DNA of 64,000 bases, taken from positions 25,963,489 through 26,027,488 of the forward strand of contig NC_026655.2 of assembly GCF_000004075.3 (NCBI RefSeq), given 5' to 3'. A model generated the notes under the pieces. The model had not been told where the DNA came from. It worked only from the letters and a program-made list of their open reading frames with translations, and ran no database searches. How positions within the stretch are numbered: position 1 is the stretch's first letter; the number at the start of each line of letters is the position of its first letter. The position numbers and the translations under genes were made by a program. The DNA comes from Cucumis sativus (Eukaryota > Streptophyta > Magnoliopsida > Cucurbitales > Cucurbitaceae). This document shows, one piece after another, positions 1 to 11,820 of this stretch.

Positions 1-510
1 GCCTTGCATCAATGTGTTTGTTCTAACAAGCATCGCCACCTTCGAGTAGCAAGACGGAAGATTATCCTTTCCAATGACACCAGCATTGAGGAATCTAATA
101 AGCTCTGTTTGGAGGTCGGATATTTTGGTCGTACGGAGATGGGAGGTGGCACCAAAGCCCGTGGTAACTCCATATATATCTATTCCGCTCGACACTTTCT
201 CAGCAACCCATTTTGCACTTTCGGCCACACGATCATGTGCCACAGATTCATTCAAGATGACTTTGACATCACTTCGACGAGCAATGGTGGCTACCTGAGC
301 GACAGTAAGCGTGGTGCCTTCAACATCAACAGTTTGAGCCTCTTGAAACTCCGATAACATGCGACAAACCTCTTCAAAATGGGTCTGGCTGAGAGCATTG
401 GCAGCTTTGACCCAATGGTCGGAGGTCGAATCGGAGGAAACCGATTTTGATAGAGGAACAAAACCAGTTTTGGAGCGAGCTGAAGAGCAGAGAAATTGAG
501 AGTTGGCCAT
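1..510 (-). CDS. PAL: Phenylalanine ammonia-lyase, N-terminal part (cut by window edge)
   Basis: PAL deaminates L-phenylalanine to trans-cinnamate, the entry step of phenylpropanoid synthesis, in the cytosol. The first 170 codons are visible from the ATG at 510 and the frame stays open to base 1. The tetramer-type fold begins with the motif YGVTTGFGATS at residues 113-123, whose Tyr113 corresponds to the catalytic loop tyrosine. ELIRFLNAG follows at 136-144; its Phe is the residue expected in PAL rather than in tyrosine ammonia-lyase. The MIO-forming Ala-Ser-Gly lies beyond the window. Two oddities: the stretch after GFGATSH differs from the usual HRRTKQGGALQ and is one residue shorter, and no intron interrupts the ELIRFLNAG region, where most plant PAL genes have one. 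A divergent or non-functional PAL cannot be excluded without the rest of the gene. Confidence 0.93.
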   Translation of the reverse strand, partial: MANSQFLCSSARSKTGFVPLSKSVSSDSTSDHWVKAANALSQTHFEEVCRMLSEFQEAQTVDVEGTTLTVAQVATIARRSDVKVILNESVAHDRVAESAKWVAEKVSSGIDIYGVTTGFGATSHLRTTKISDLQTELIRFLNAGVIGKDNLPSCYSKVAMLVRTNTLMQG

Positions 511-610
511 TAGAGGAAAAAGAAGAAGAAGCTTAGGAAAGAAAGGAGAGTGATTGGATGGTGTAGAGTTTTAGAGTTTTGTGGGATTTGGAAGAAAACA
601 TTGGACATGA

Positions 611-617
611 ATTTATA
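611..617 (-). promoter_or_regulatory. TATA box of the PAL-like gene
   Basis: TATAAAT read on the minus strand, about 100 bases before the ATG. With the usual ~30-base spacing to the start site this leaves a leader of roughly 70-80 bases. It supports the gene being, or having been, a promoter-bearing copy. Confidence 0.55.
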
Positions 618-651
618 GCAAATTTTAATGGTTTGAATTCTAATTTCTTGT

Positions 652-672
652 TGAAGCTGAAGCTGAAGCTGA
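652..672. repeat. Short GAAGCT hexamer repeat
   Basis: Three and a half copies of GAAGCT lie just upstream of the PAL TATA box. They are simple-sequence in nature and no function is implied. Confidence 0.7.
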
Positions 673-3035
673 AATTCTGATGAAATTACACAAAATAGAA
701 AGCTTCTGCTTCCCTTTCATGAAAAATCATATCTTTTTCTTTTCTCTTTTGAAACATTTTGTTTTTTTCTTTTGTATTTTGCATTGTAGTTTCTTAGTCT
801 TTTTCATGAAGAAATGAGCATTTGAGTGAGGGTGGGATCTCTATTACAACATTGTTTCCTATTTTGTTATTACCAACATAATTATTCATTTTTAGGTTTT
901 ACACACATCAAGCACTTAAAAAAACCCAAATAATCTAATAACTAAGTTGAAATCAATTTCTTTTTTGTTTTTCTTCTTACATAAAGTTGAATGAAGCTTA
1001 TTAAAATATTTATCGATATATTCGTAAATTTAAAGGATTAACATCTTTTGTAAGTGCATGCTCGTAAAATAATTTTGATATTTTGTTAGTAGAACCATAA
1101 AATTAAAATAAAATCTCTCTAGCCTTAAATAATACTTTTTTCTTTTTTGAAAAATAATCATATCTAAATTTTATTCTTTTATAATAAATTTTATATTGTT
1201 TTTTACATGAAATGTTAATATATATTTCTTTTTTTCTATTTCTGATGAGGTTTCTTTCCTCTATAATTACATTTTGGTTACACCAACTTTTGGTGGACAA
1301 TGGCTTTTCAAACTCATAGTTTGATGTTACCAATTTAAAAGAAAAAGAAAGATTGAGATTTGACATAAACATAGTGCAGGAGATTTACATCATAATTATT
1401 AAATGTTAGTTATAATATGAATCTTCCCTTCACATTTACTTGTAGATAATAAATCAATTTCTCTTCAAATTCTATGGAACACGAAATTACACAGAATATT
1501 CTCCTCTTTTTCTTTTCAATTTCAAACAATTTTTCAAATTATGCTTTTCATTTGGTGTGAAAGAAAAGAAAAGAAATTAGACCGATGAAAATAAGATGTT
1601 TTTAAGTCATACTTCTTTTCTTTGAATAAGTGTATTTTAAAAGAAAATTATGGTAAAATTTCTAAAATATAATAAAATTTTAGATTCAATGAATGAATTA
1701 AGTTAGTTGAACTAGGTTCATTTTGACTTCGATTAAAGTAGTATGATACTTATGTTAATTGTTGTAAATATTTTATTATAATATGTTTATAGGTACAGAC
1801 GAATTTAGTATAGGCACAGGGGCTCGAGTCCCCTCAACTTTATTGTCTTTATATAATATGTATAAACAAAACCAATTATTACTTGATATTTGTAGTCAGT
1901 TTAGTGGTAATTATGTTTGTCAGCTCCCTTCAAAATTCAAGAAATTTATTTTTGTGAAAATTGTTTCTAAACACTCTATTTTTTAAATTAATCACTCGAG
2001 AATGTATCTCGTACAAAAATAAATTATTTTTAAAGAAATTAAAATTAAGATTAAAAAGAAAAAAACAAAACTTTCAAATTCAAAGTTTTAGGTGTGGAAT
2101 ACAAAAAGCCTAGCTAGGGCTAGAACAGATAGCATATATATATATATATGTGGATATTATGATATAAATTAGACTATTGATTAAAATACTATTTTGATAA
2201 TTTAGATTTAGTCTCCATTACTTTGTTTATTGTTGTGTTTTGTTATATGTTTATCATTTTTATCTATGGTTGCATAACATTTATTAATTTTATTTAATCT
2301 ATTTCCATAAAAGTTAACCTTTGATACTAACATTGTATTTTAATCGACATAAATATCTTTATTTTAACCTTGATAATCATTTTGCTTTTAGCTTTTAGTT
2401 TTTAAAATTTAAATTTATCAAATAATATCTTTTCAGTCTTTAAAACAAAAATTAAGATTTTCAAAACCAACTTAAAATTTTGAAAACAGTTAATAAAGCG
2501 AGTTTCAAAATTTAACTATATAAAGTCACGTACGGAGTGCAAGTCCTACTCGAATAACCAGATAATTTCGATTACCAACTCATATTATATGGGTCGGATT
2601 GAGTTAATTTAGAATGTGAGTTGGGTTGAATTAAAATTTTCTATGTTGGGAGTTGAAAAATCCAATTCTACCCAATTCTTATTTATTTAATAAAAGTAAA
2701 GTTAGTAATATTTTGTTAAAGGATCCCATGAAAGGGTGTTACGCAAAGTTAGTCAATCCAATAATACAACCCTAAATTCAACTCAACTCAACCTCTATTT
2801 TACCGGTTGGGTTGGAAAGTTATCAACTCAAAAATATAAGTTAATAATTATTTACAAATTAGAAAAACATAAATTAAAAAAAATTATGGTTACATTAGAA
2901 ATTTCCATCTTTTTTTTTCTTAAAATAAAAAAAAATAAAAGACAGCAAAATCCATTCCAAAATCTTTACAATTTCTCTTTAATTTCAAACCAATAGTTTT
3001 TGTTTTTTTGTTTGGAAAAAGAAAGGAAAAAACAT

Positions 3036-3151
<116 letters not shown>

Positions 3152-3399
3152 GTGGAGGTCCACTTAATAATAATATAATATTTAGAAGTAAGATATTCAA
3201 AAGTAGGTAAGCAATTTCATTTCTAAAATTTATCCCTTTCATATTCAACAAACTCTTTTTTTTCATTCATAGGTAAATTATGAAGAAATATCTCTCAATC
3301 TTTTTCTCTTGTTTAAAAAATATATTTGAATTATAACTTCTTATGATTTTATACAAAAAAAAAAAAAAAAATTGATCACCAATCAATTTAAATCTCAAT

Positions 3400-3750
3400 T
3401 TCTATTTGAAATTATAATTTCTCTCGAAATATACTTGATTTGAAACAAATATCAATTAATATATATGAATTTTAAACTCTAAACTAATAATTATATCAAT
3501 ATAAACCCCTTAACTTTAGGTTTATATCAATTTAAATCTTAAACTTTCATAAATGCATCAATTTAAACCTTAAACTTACATACATAGATCAATTTAAACC
3601 TCTCAAATTTCATACGTGTGTCTAAATAAAACATGTATAATAGATAGTTTAGATCGAAACAAAATTTAAGGTCTAAATTGATACAATTATTAGTTTGAGT
3701 TTAAATTTGATACAATTTTGAAAGTTAAAAGTTTAAATTGATACAAATCT
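3400..3750. repeat. Foldback-like dispersed repeat, copy 1
   Basis: The left half repeats ATCAATTTAAACC-type phrases several times. The right half carries their reverse complement (GGTCTAAATTGATAC, GTTTAAATTGATAC). The whole therefore reads as a degenerate inverted structure. A second member of the same type lies at about 32440-32720. No coding capacity is seen. It fits a MITE or foldback element, but exact ends and target-site duplications could not be fixed by eye. Confidence 0.6.
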
Positions 3751-4489
3751 TATGATTTAATATTCGTGAAATAGTGAAGTTGAAGGAATTTATTATAACT
3801 TTGGAATATTCAATACAACTTTGATTATAAAATGGATAATATGAAGCTAATAGTACAATAATGATTAAGATGCTAAGATTGTCATAGAATAACAAGTGGT
3901 TTGTAATATTTTGCAATTTTGTTATGAGTTTTTAAGATAATAAAGTGACCACACAATTTGGAAAAGAAAAACTCTCTCTTAGCCCATCCAATAATTTCAA
4001 AGCAAACCCTAATAGCTCAACTTCAATCCAACCAAACTTTGATATATATACATATTGATTTTAACTAATTAACAACATATTATATAACTAATTAACAACA
4101 TAAACTTAAATTAGGTGTTTATATAATTTAAGTTTGTAAGTTTTTGGTTTAGCTTTAATTATTTGATTTGTTGGTGTACGAATGTTACAACGATGTTGAG
4201 TTTAGGTTTCATTTAATATATACACCCGCTAATTATTAGATTCTTACACTATTTTGTGAATAAATTGATCTTAAACTTCTACGTTACAGTGTTCGTACTA
4301 GATTTTCGAAGAAATTTATTTTGTAAAGTTGAACTAGTGTTGATGTTGTATTTGTGGAGTTGAATTAATGTTGATGTATTTTTATTGATTCGATGTTATG
4401 TGGTTCGATCTTTAGAATTTGATGCTATGATTCTTTTTCGATTGGATGTTTACGCTTAATTTAAGAAAGCGAAGCACGTAAAGTTTTTG

Positions 4490-4705
4490 AAGTTTAAGTC
4501 TTGAAAGAAAGTTTGTAATTAAATGAACTTCAATCTTCGAGCGAAGTTAAGGTCTTGAAAGAAAGCTTGTATCTTCATAGGAGGTTCAATCTTCGAGAAC
4601 GATCAACTTTAGGAGTTAGAGAGTCTTCTAACTCTTGAATGAATTATCTCTAGAACTTCTGGACTAAAAAATTTCCAATCTTCGAGAACGATCAACTTTA
4701 GTGAC
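4490..4705. repeat. Region of interspersed direct repeats
   Basis: A 26-base phrase beginning CAATCTTCGAGAACG occurs identically at 4587-4612 and 4676-4701. A shorter phrase, GTCTTGAAAGAAAG, occurs at 4499 and 4552. The two repeats interleave, which suggests the decayed end of a dispersed repeat or an old local duplication. No protein-coding capacity was recognised. Confidence 0.65.
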
Positions 4706-5535
4706 TTTATGGGTTTGAGCAAGGTTGGTCTATGGATTAAACTCATGAGTTCAACCACGTGCATCTGAGTAATATTTAGACTCAATTAAGTTTTTTTTTT
4801 TTTACAATTGAACTTAATAATTAACTTAATCCAATCATTACGATGAAAATACATGTCATTATCAAAATTGGTCAATTTACATTTTTAATTTTAATTTAGA
4901 ACACATGTCAATTTTTTTAATTAATTTCAAATTCAATTATTTATACTTTTAATGGTTGTAATTGGTCTACAAACTTTCCAAGCAATCCATAGAAATAAAT
5001 AATAGTAAATAAAAAATTAAGTTGTTTTGAGTGTAGCAAGAGGAAGAAAATGAGAAAAATAAACCTTCCTTTTAGTTTTTCTTTCAATCTTTTATGTATT
5101 TGTTTGGGTCACTGAATTCTTAAAATGTTACGTAAATAATGCATTTAACTCAATTTCAGCTATTTTTGTCTTTAGGTTTTTTAAATTAATTTTATAATTC
5201 CACTTTATCATTGATCTAAATTAATTAATCAACCCCAAAAGACCAAAATAGCCACTAAGTGAGGCATATAGAAGCTACGTAATACTAAAATCATACTTCA
5301 AGAATAAATGTATTAAAATGTTACTTTATTGTATTCAAAATTATATAATCGTATAAAAAATATATTTACATAAAGTCATAGACCTCCAAATTAAACAGAT
5401 CAAAGCTTTGACCCAAGAATATCATATATTTCTATGTATATTAACAAACTTCATCACTGTGTGTACATTTAGTATAGATTCCATCATTAGTTGCAAGGCA
5501 GCCTCTCAATAGAAAGCTTCGTGATAATATCACCA

Positions 5536-8500
5536 TCAGAATGCAGTCCTCTTAACCAAAGAAATCCCTTGAGGATTCCCACCAATTTCTTCCAAAATTA
5601 TCAATAAGTTGCCATTTGGACTTAACCAATCGCGGGGAATGTGATACCTGAGATTTTGAAATGTTTATCAATGGTGATAGCTAGAGAAAAAACTTTGAGG
5701 GCATGCTTAGTTAGGAATGAATTTAAAATGGTAAAAATGATAATTGAATGTAAAACTTTAAAAGTAAACCTTCAATGATTAAGGATATGCTTTAGAGCGA
5801 TTTGACTTACCATTTCTGAGAGGGTCCACCACAGTTCCACAAGCATTTCTTCTCAGTAAAGAATCCAGTATAACTGCATTTGTTACACTTGCCCCTTGCA
5901 ATATATCCAGGAAAATAGCGGCCAATGCTCCGACCGTTAACCCATATTTGACCTTTACTCATGCTGCTCATGTCTAAAGCCAATGGTTCATTACCAGCCG
6001 GGGTATTGAAAGTGGTCTGCGGATTCCACAGGTGAAGTTTTCACAATAAAAAAAGATGTAGAAAATAAAGGATGTTAGTTTGAAATTCGCTCACCTTGTA
6101 CCATGTGAGGGGTTGCTTTTGAAATGAGCCTTTCATCCATTGCACAGAATTACTTCCTTTAACAGAATAAAGATTCAAGATTTCTCCTTTCAAACCAACC
6201 TGCTCAGGAACATTGTAATTGAGATTCTGTAGCTTCTAAAAGCATTACTACTGTTTTTCAAGAATACAGAAAAGAAAAAACAGAAAGTGAAAGCTCCGGT
6301 ACATCGATTTGGTAATGTACCTTGTAAGACCATTTATATTTAGACATGTCTCGAGTGCCCTCGTTCAGACCCTTCAACGTGACAGGGCCTAAAACTCCAG
6401 CATTCCAAGTATCAAAATGCAGGCCAACATTCTGACATAAAACAAATGAAAAGGTAAGTCGATTACATAATCAATAATAAGAAATATGGTAACATAGAAA
6501 CTAACCGGAAATCAATAATAAGAAATATAGTAACAAAGAAACTAACCGGAAGACCGACAGTAACACTCAGCATGGAAAGCTTGTTAACTCCTTGCTTTAG
6601 ATTAACATATTTACTGAAAGTTATTCTGGGATCCTCCAAACTCCCATATACACTTCCTACATTCAGAAAATAATATTGCTACGATCTTAGAATCATTTAG
6701 CTAATGCTCGGAAGTTCTTTAAGTTAAAAATGTGTGTGTTTAAATGTACCAGATAGTTGGCCATTTATGAAAACATGCAAAATATGGCCTGCCGAATTGA
6801 CTGTGAGAAGGGGCCATTGTCCGCTCTTTAGAAAGCCTTCAGTCGAATCAATCCTTATACTAAGAAAGATAAACGTGGGACAGAGTAAGATATAACAACA
6901 TTTTATGCTCAAAAGATGGTGAAAATTCGTTAAGTATAGAGGACTTACTCTGTCATGTACCACAAATAATCTGTTGTGTCCCAGGTGACGCTTACTTGCT
7001 CCACTAACCCATCCTTGGTTGTTGTATCCTGAGCATAAGCAGAAGCAGGTTCTTCTTTGTACGAAAGCCACCAAAATGAACTAATTGGCGTCATTTTTGC
7101 CTCGTAACTTTTAACCCCAATCTGTAAAGATCCCTTGCATCAAACTTCATCTTTCCAAAATAGAAAAGGTATCCAAATAATGCCACTTTGGCTTATTAAG
7201 AATTTCAAAGGTTCCATAAGCTTATGTTTTATCATTTTGTTTCTTTAACAATCATTTTCAGACGCAATACGTAATTCTCGACAACCATATAACCATAAGA
7301 AGATTTGGAATAAATAATTTTGGATCTCGCCTTACTCTTGCAGTGTTGAAAGTCACAGTTTTGCAATCAGGAAGGATGCTGATCGACCATGGTGGTAGAT
7401 CGTATGGGTGATTCCAAAAGTTGACCCTTACAAAAGCTGATGTATCATAATTTGCTAGGAAAGCAGCACATGCCCCTGAACTTGACTTGAAGACACGAGC
7501 CTTCAATAATCATTGAAAAAATCAAATTAGACTGTCTTTCAAAGAAAAATGCAATTGTTCATAGATATTCTTTCAAAACCCACCTCTTGATTTTTCCCAA
7601 GCCATGTACTGGTAGGATCTGCTGATACTAAAGCAGGTTCGCACAACTTGATGGCTTTGTGCAAATCTCTTAGATGTCCCCATTTCGGTTCCCTTAATAG
7701 GCCTGTCAAAACCACAAAAAATTATCAGAGTAATAGAAGCATCTAATAACCTATTTTTAGAAGCTCCTATTTCAGTATTTCTAAAGCATACCATATTCAT
7801 CTATTGGAGCATCAAAGTCGTAGCTAGTGGTAACGAAAAGACCAGATGTTCGGCCAAAGTTAGTTCCTCCATGGTACTGCCATATGAGAAAATTTTAACA
7901 GATTTACAGATGTGAGATAATTCCATTCATCAGTTAACCTTTACTGAACACTCAATAGCTCATTACCATATAATAATTGACGAGAGAACCACCATTCTGT
8001 ATGAATCTTGCGACTGAAAAGGCCACATCTTCAGGTGGTCTGTAAGGAGTTGGACCACCAAATGCAGTGTACCTTGAATATTACACAAATGAGAAGAATG
8101 TCAATTCTAAAGGACCTCTGGTGACATGCAAGTGATCTAATCCCTCAAAAGTCAATTTCTTTTTTCTCGGACTTTAGCCAATACAGAGGATAAATCACAT
8201 ACCAACCGCTCCAGTTTTCTGTCCATATTTTGGGTTTATAAATCTGGTTTGGTTTGAAATTTTCGCAGTAAAACCCATTGCAGGTGTCAATCTGAGAGAC
8301 ATAACCACCATGAAGACAAAAGTTTTAAGAGGGAGAATATAGAAAATGACAAAGAAAGTTTATCTACAAGATCCACAATTCTACTGGTTTAGTTCAATAA
8401 AATAAAAATTATACTTAAAAAAGAAGACAAGCATTTATGCTGAAGAATCCATAGGATTTTAACTGATCTAGAGACAAAGTCAAAACTTCAAAGAATTCCC

Positions 8501-10099
8501 AAAAAGAATAGAAATAGGGGAAAAAGGAAGATTGTATTTCCTTTTCGCCTTCAAAGGATTTAAGACATTGAGAGATACAAAAAATGACAAATTCACACAG
8601 TGATTGAAATAAGCAAGAGAAACATATAAAAAAAGACAAGTATGGGTCCAAGTGTATAAAAGGAAAATCCACCAATTGAAACGAGCAAAGCAAAGAAAGT
8701 GAAGTCGTTAACATTGAAATCCCACAAAGAATGAGGTTCACATTTAAGGGAAACAAAAAACAAACAAGCAAGCTCGGGAACTTAAAAGAGAACGGTATCA
8801 ATTTTTTTTTTCTAGTCTCTTTCATTCCATCAATAGTTTGAACGAGTCAGAAACAACCCCAATACATGTTCCTCAGTGAAGAGACATCCGCAAAAGGAAA
8901 ATAAATCCACAACAGAAAGAGATTAGAATGGCTTACCAAAGGGTCAGGAGCATCCTCTTGCTTGCACATCACCCATGGGACTCCAGTTTTAAGACCTACC
9001 GCCATTTGAGCAGCCCATTTGGTATAAGATTTCCCTGGGGCACCTATTTCCCATTCTACTGGTCCATATTCATTCTCAATCTGTCATGCCAAACATTGAG
9101 ACAAACAATGTAAAGTGTATCACTGTTAATGTGTTTTTATTGAATGATAAATATGCAGGAAACCCATTCTGAATATGAGCAAAGATTTTTCTTCACATGT
9201 TTGGAAGTTACCTGAGACAAAATAATGGGTCCTCCCTGGGTGTGAAATAACTTCTCCCACTTCATCATATCCACAATCTTAATAACGAATTTTTGCATAG
9301 CCGCCTTTATTAAAGAAAATTAGATCAGTTTTTTAAGAGTAAATGGGCCATAAAATTATTGGCTTTGGGAGAGTCCATGGACATTTCAGCATTTTCTAAC
9401 CTTGAAAGGTGCATTGTCTGTCCTAAAGGCAATGCCAGGAACAAACTTTAGCCAAAGAGGAAATCCACTGAATTATTGACATTAAAAATGGGGGGGGGGA
9501 AATCAGAACAGAGCCACATGAAAATAATTTTTATATAAGATAAGATTCTGGTAGTATCAATTTATTTTACCCATAGTTCCATTCTGCACAGACATACGGA
9601 CCGATCCGGAGATGAACATATAAGCCTGCTTGCTGCACCAGCTTTATAAACCTCACCAAGTCGTATCTTTCCTCAAAGTAATACTGTACATTTGCACATC
9701 AAAATATCAAAAATACTAAAACAAAAAAATTCAGAAAGCAAAGACAAAATGTTTTCCCATGCTACCTTGTCAGGAGAAGGTTCATGGCCATTCCAGAAAA
9801 CATATGTCTCTATAATATCCAACCCTCCATCTTTAGCCTTCTGTATGAGGTCCGGCCACATCTACAACCACCACAAAAACCCAAGAAAAAGTTTTAGAAA
9901 GAGATAAATATAAAGCACCAGCGATTCACCGTGGATGTATCTAAACCTGGGGTGTGCTTCTTGGGTAATGAATAGAGCCAGAAATCAAAATTCTTCTCTG
10001 ACCATTAATGATGATGGCTTTATGGTCATAAGTCACAGAGCCTATTGTAGAACAAACCCACGTAAGCAGACACAAAAACAGCAGCACAGTCTTTGGCAT
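5536..10099 (-). CDS. BGAL: Beta-galactosidase, glycoside hydrolase family 35
   Basis: A secreted exo-galactosidase expected to trim galactose from cell-wall pectin side chains. The coding exons are 10099-9947, 9861-9766, 9683-9571, 9467-9401, 9304-9212, 9080-8937, 8291-8203, 8072-7967, 7876-7792, 7702-7584, 7500-7336, 7121-6949, 6859-6750, 6656-6547, 6431-6321, 6199-6095, 6016-5811 and 5647-5536. Joined, they give 718 residues with every frame matching. Residues 1-20 are a signal peptide, and the mature protein starts near SVTYDHKAI. The GH35 signature [13 protein letters not shown] contains the acid/base Glu178. The nucleophile is Glu247 in the motif [20 protein letters not shown] is also present. 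The protein ends in SLVKRTAF and lacks the C-terminal SUEL lectin domain, so it belongs with the ~720-residue plant enzymes and not with the ~840-residue lectin-bearing ones. The largest intron is 8292-8936. Substrate preference cannot be read from the sequence. Confidence 0.96.
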
Positions 10100-10334
10100 T
10101 CTGAAAATTTTGCAAGCCAGCCCCTCTGGTCCTCAACAGCAACTTGTTTTTAGCTCGCTCTCGTGCAGAGATAATATATGTTTTCAGTGAGAGGCAACAG
10201 AAGCGAGCGCATGGATTTCTTATTCTTCTTTCTACCCCTCCCTTGCCCTTGTTTAAAATGGGCAGATAGAGAATGTGAGAGGCAGATGCAAGACCACTGA
10301 AGGAATGGTGAGTTCCGCTGCAAGAGCAAGGTGC

Positions 10335-10342
10335 TTTTTATA
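10335..10342 (-). promoter_or_regulatory. TATA box of the beta-galactosidase gene
   Basis: TATAAAAA on the minus strand, about 235 bases before the ATG at 10099. This implies a leader of about 200 bases with no obvious intron. Confidence 0.6.
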
Positions 10343-10400
10343 AGCATTTATAACAAAGAGACAAAAGAAAAGGACAATGTCATCGACTACTTTTAGAAAA

Positions 10401-10432
10401 CTGCCTCTGCCTCTGCCTCTGCCTCTACCTCT
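10401..10432. repeat. CTGCCT hexamer repeat in the beta-galactosidase promoter
   Basis: Four perfect CTGCCT units followed by degenerate ones (CTACCT, CTGTCC). They start about 60 bases upstream of the TATA box, seen from the minus-strand gene. This is a likely length-variable microsatellite in the proximal promoter. Confidence 0.85.
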
Positions 10433-11820
10433 GTCCTATTTTCAAGCCAAACATTTTGGCATTGTTTAAGGATTTATTCAACAGCATCTAAATTTTGGAT
10501 TAGATAACTAATCCCTGAATTTTAAACGTAATTAGGATTCATACCTATATACAAATTTGTGTCTTTTTTTAATTATAAGAATACTGGTAAGAGTTTTAAT
10601 TTTTTTTCTTTTAATTTTTATTATCATACATGCGTACATGTGTGTGTGCGCGTGCCTACATATAACAATGTTGGTTTGTCTTCCAAAAAAAATGCAAGTA
10701 TGTGAACACACTTATAACTCCTTGTAATAAAACAATATGCAAATTTAAGGAATATCCACCGGACTTACAATTTTAGTCTGATGCATATAAATAATCAAGT
10801 TTTAATTCAAAGTCTAAAAAGATTAGTTATGTATATAGAGTCAAATTGTGTTCTGTAATATATTAGAAAGATAATTTTGGTTCAGTCTAGCATTGTTCTT
10901 CTTCGCTTTCTTTTTTCAACTTCTTTTTATTATATGCCAGATGTACAAGCTTGTATTGGGTTTGACTGAGCTATTTTTAAATTTTATTCTATTTTTTATA
11001 ATATTTTTGGATAAAAGGATATGATAAGGATGTCAAGGAGATAATTTTAAGAGTGCTATATTTATCTAAGAATATTTCTTATAACAATTTTGTAACTATC
11101 TTTTTCTAAAAATAAGAATTTTGAAAGCATATTTCACAAAAAGGATAAGGCAACAACCTAATGTCGAGGAAGAGGATGCCCCCTCCTAAAGAAAGTACTT
11201 GCTTAACTTTACCAATTATGTAAATTCAACAATCATATACGTAGGGAAGTTAAGCTTGCAAATCATAAAACTTTGTAACTAATTTTTAAAAACTAGGCTT
11301 ATTTACTGATAACTTTTCTCATGTTGCAACTAATCCACCGTTTTCCTTAAAAATTTTAAAACTTCCTCCTCAAAAGAAATAGACAAGTGAAATTTTAGAA
11401 ACCAAAAAGTAATCACGAAATCATTATTAAACAAGAAATCATAAAATTTTGAAAATTTGAAAAGGACATAAATATTTCCGGATGTGAATTTCAAGTAATG
11501 AAGGTAATATAAGAGAAAAAGAAAAATTATTTGCTTAAGCAATACAATTACTTGCTTGTAAAGAGAACAATTTTGCGAAAATGACACATACTTGACGATG
11601 CTAAATCAAGAAGCCTTTACATCAAACAAGAGTTAAAACCTAACAACATGAACTATCTTCAGTTATTTCAATACCTAACACTATCCTGTCAAATTTGCCC
11701 ATTAGTTAATTAGTTATGGAACCAAATTAATTCATATCTGTTTTAACATTCATTGCACAGAAGTCAATGGGCAAACACGAACATTTCACCGGTGAGAAAA
11801 TCTGATATGATAAGAGAAAT
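10433..11820. other. Spacer between the beta-galactosidase promoter and the small-protein gene
   Basis: AT-rich sequence with no recognisable gene. The part just below 11820 should hold the 3' untranslated region of the minus-strand small-protein gene. A short TGTG/CGCG stretch near 10640 is the only simple-sequence feature seen. Confidence 0.6.

Noticed and set aside
4-357. Open frame on the plus strand over the first 350 bases
   Set aside because: It is the antisense shadow of the PAL coding sequence, which is supported by clear family motifs on the minus strand.
8415-8825. 136-codon minus-strand frame inside the beta-galactosidase gene
   Set aside because: It lies in intron 6, is phenylalanine- and serine-rich AT translation, and has no family resemblance. 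The flanking exons join without it.
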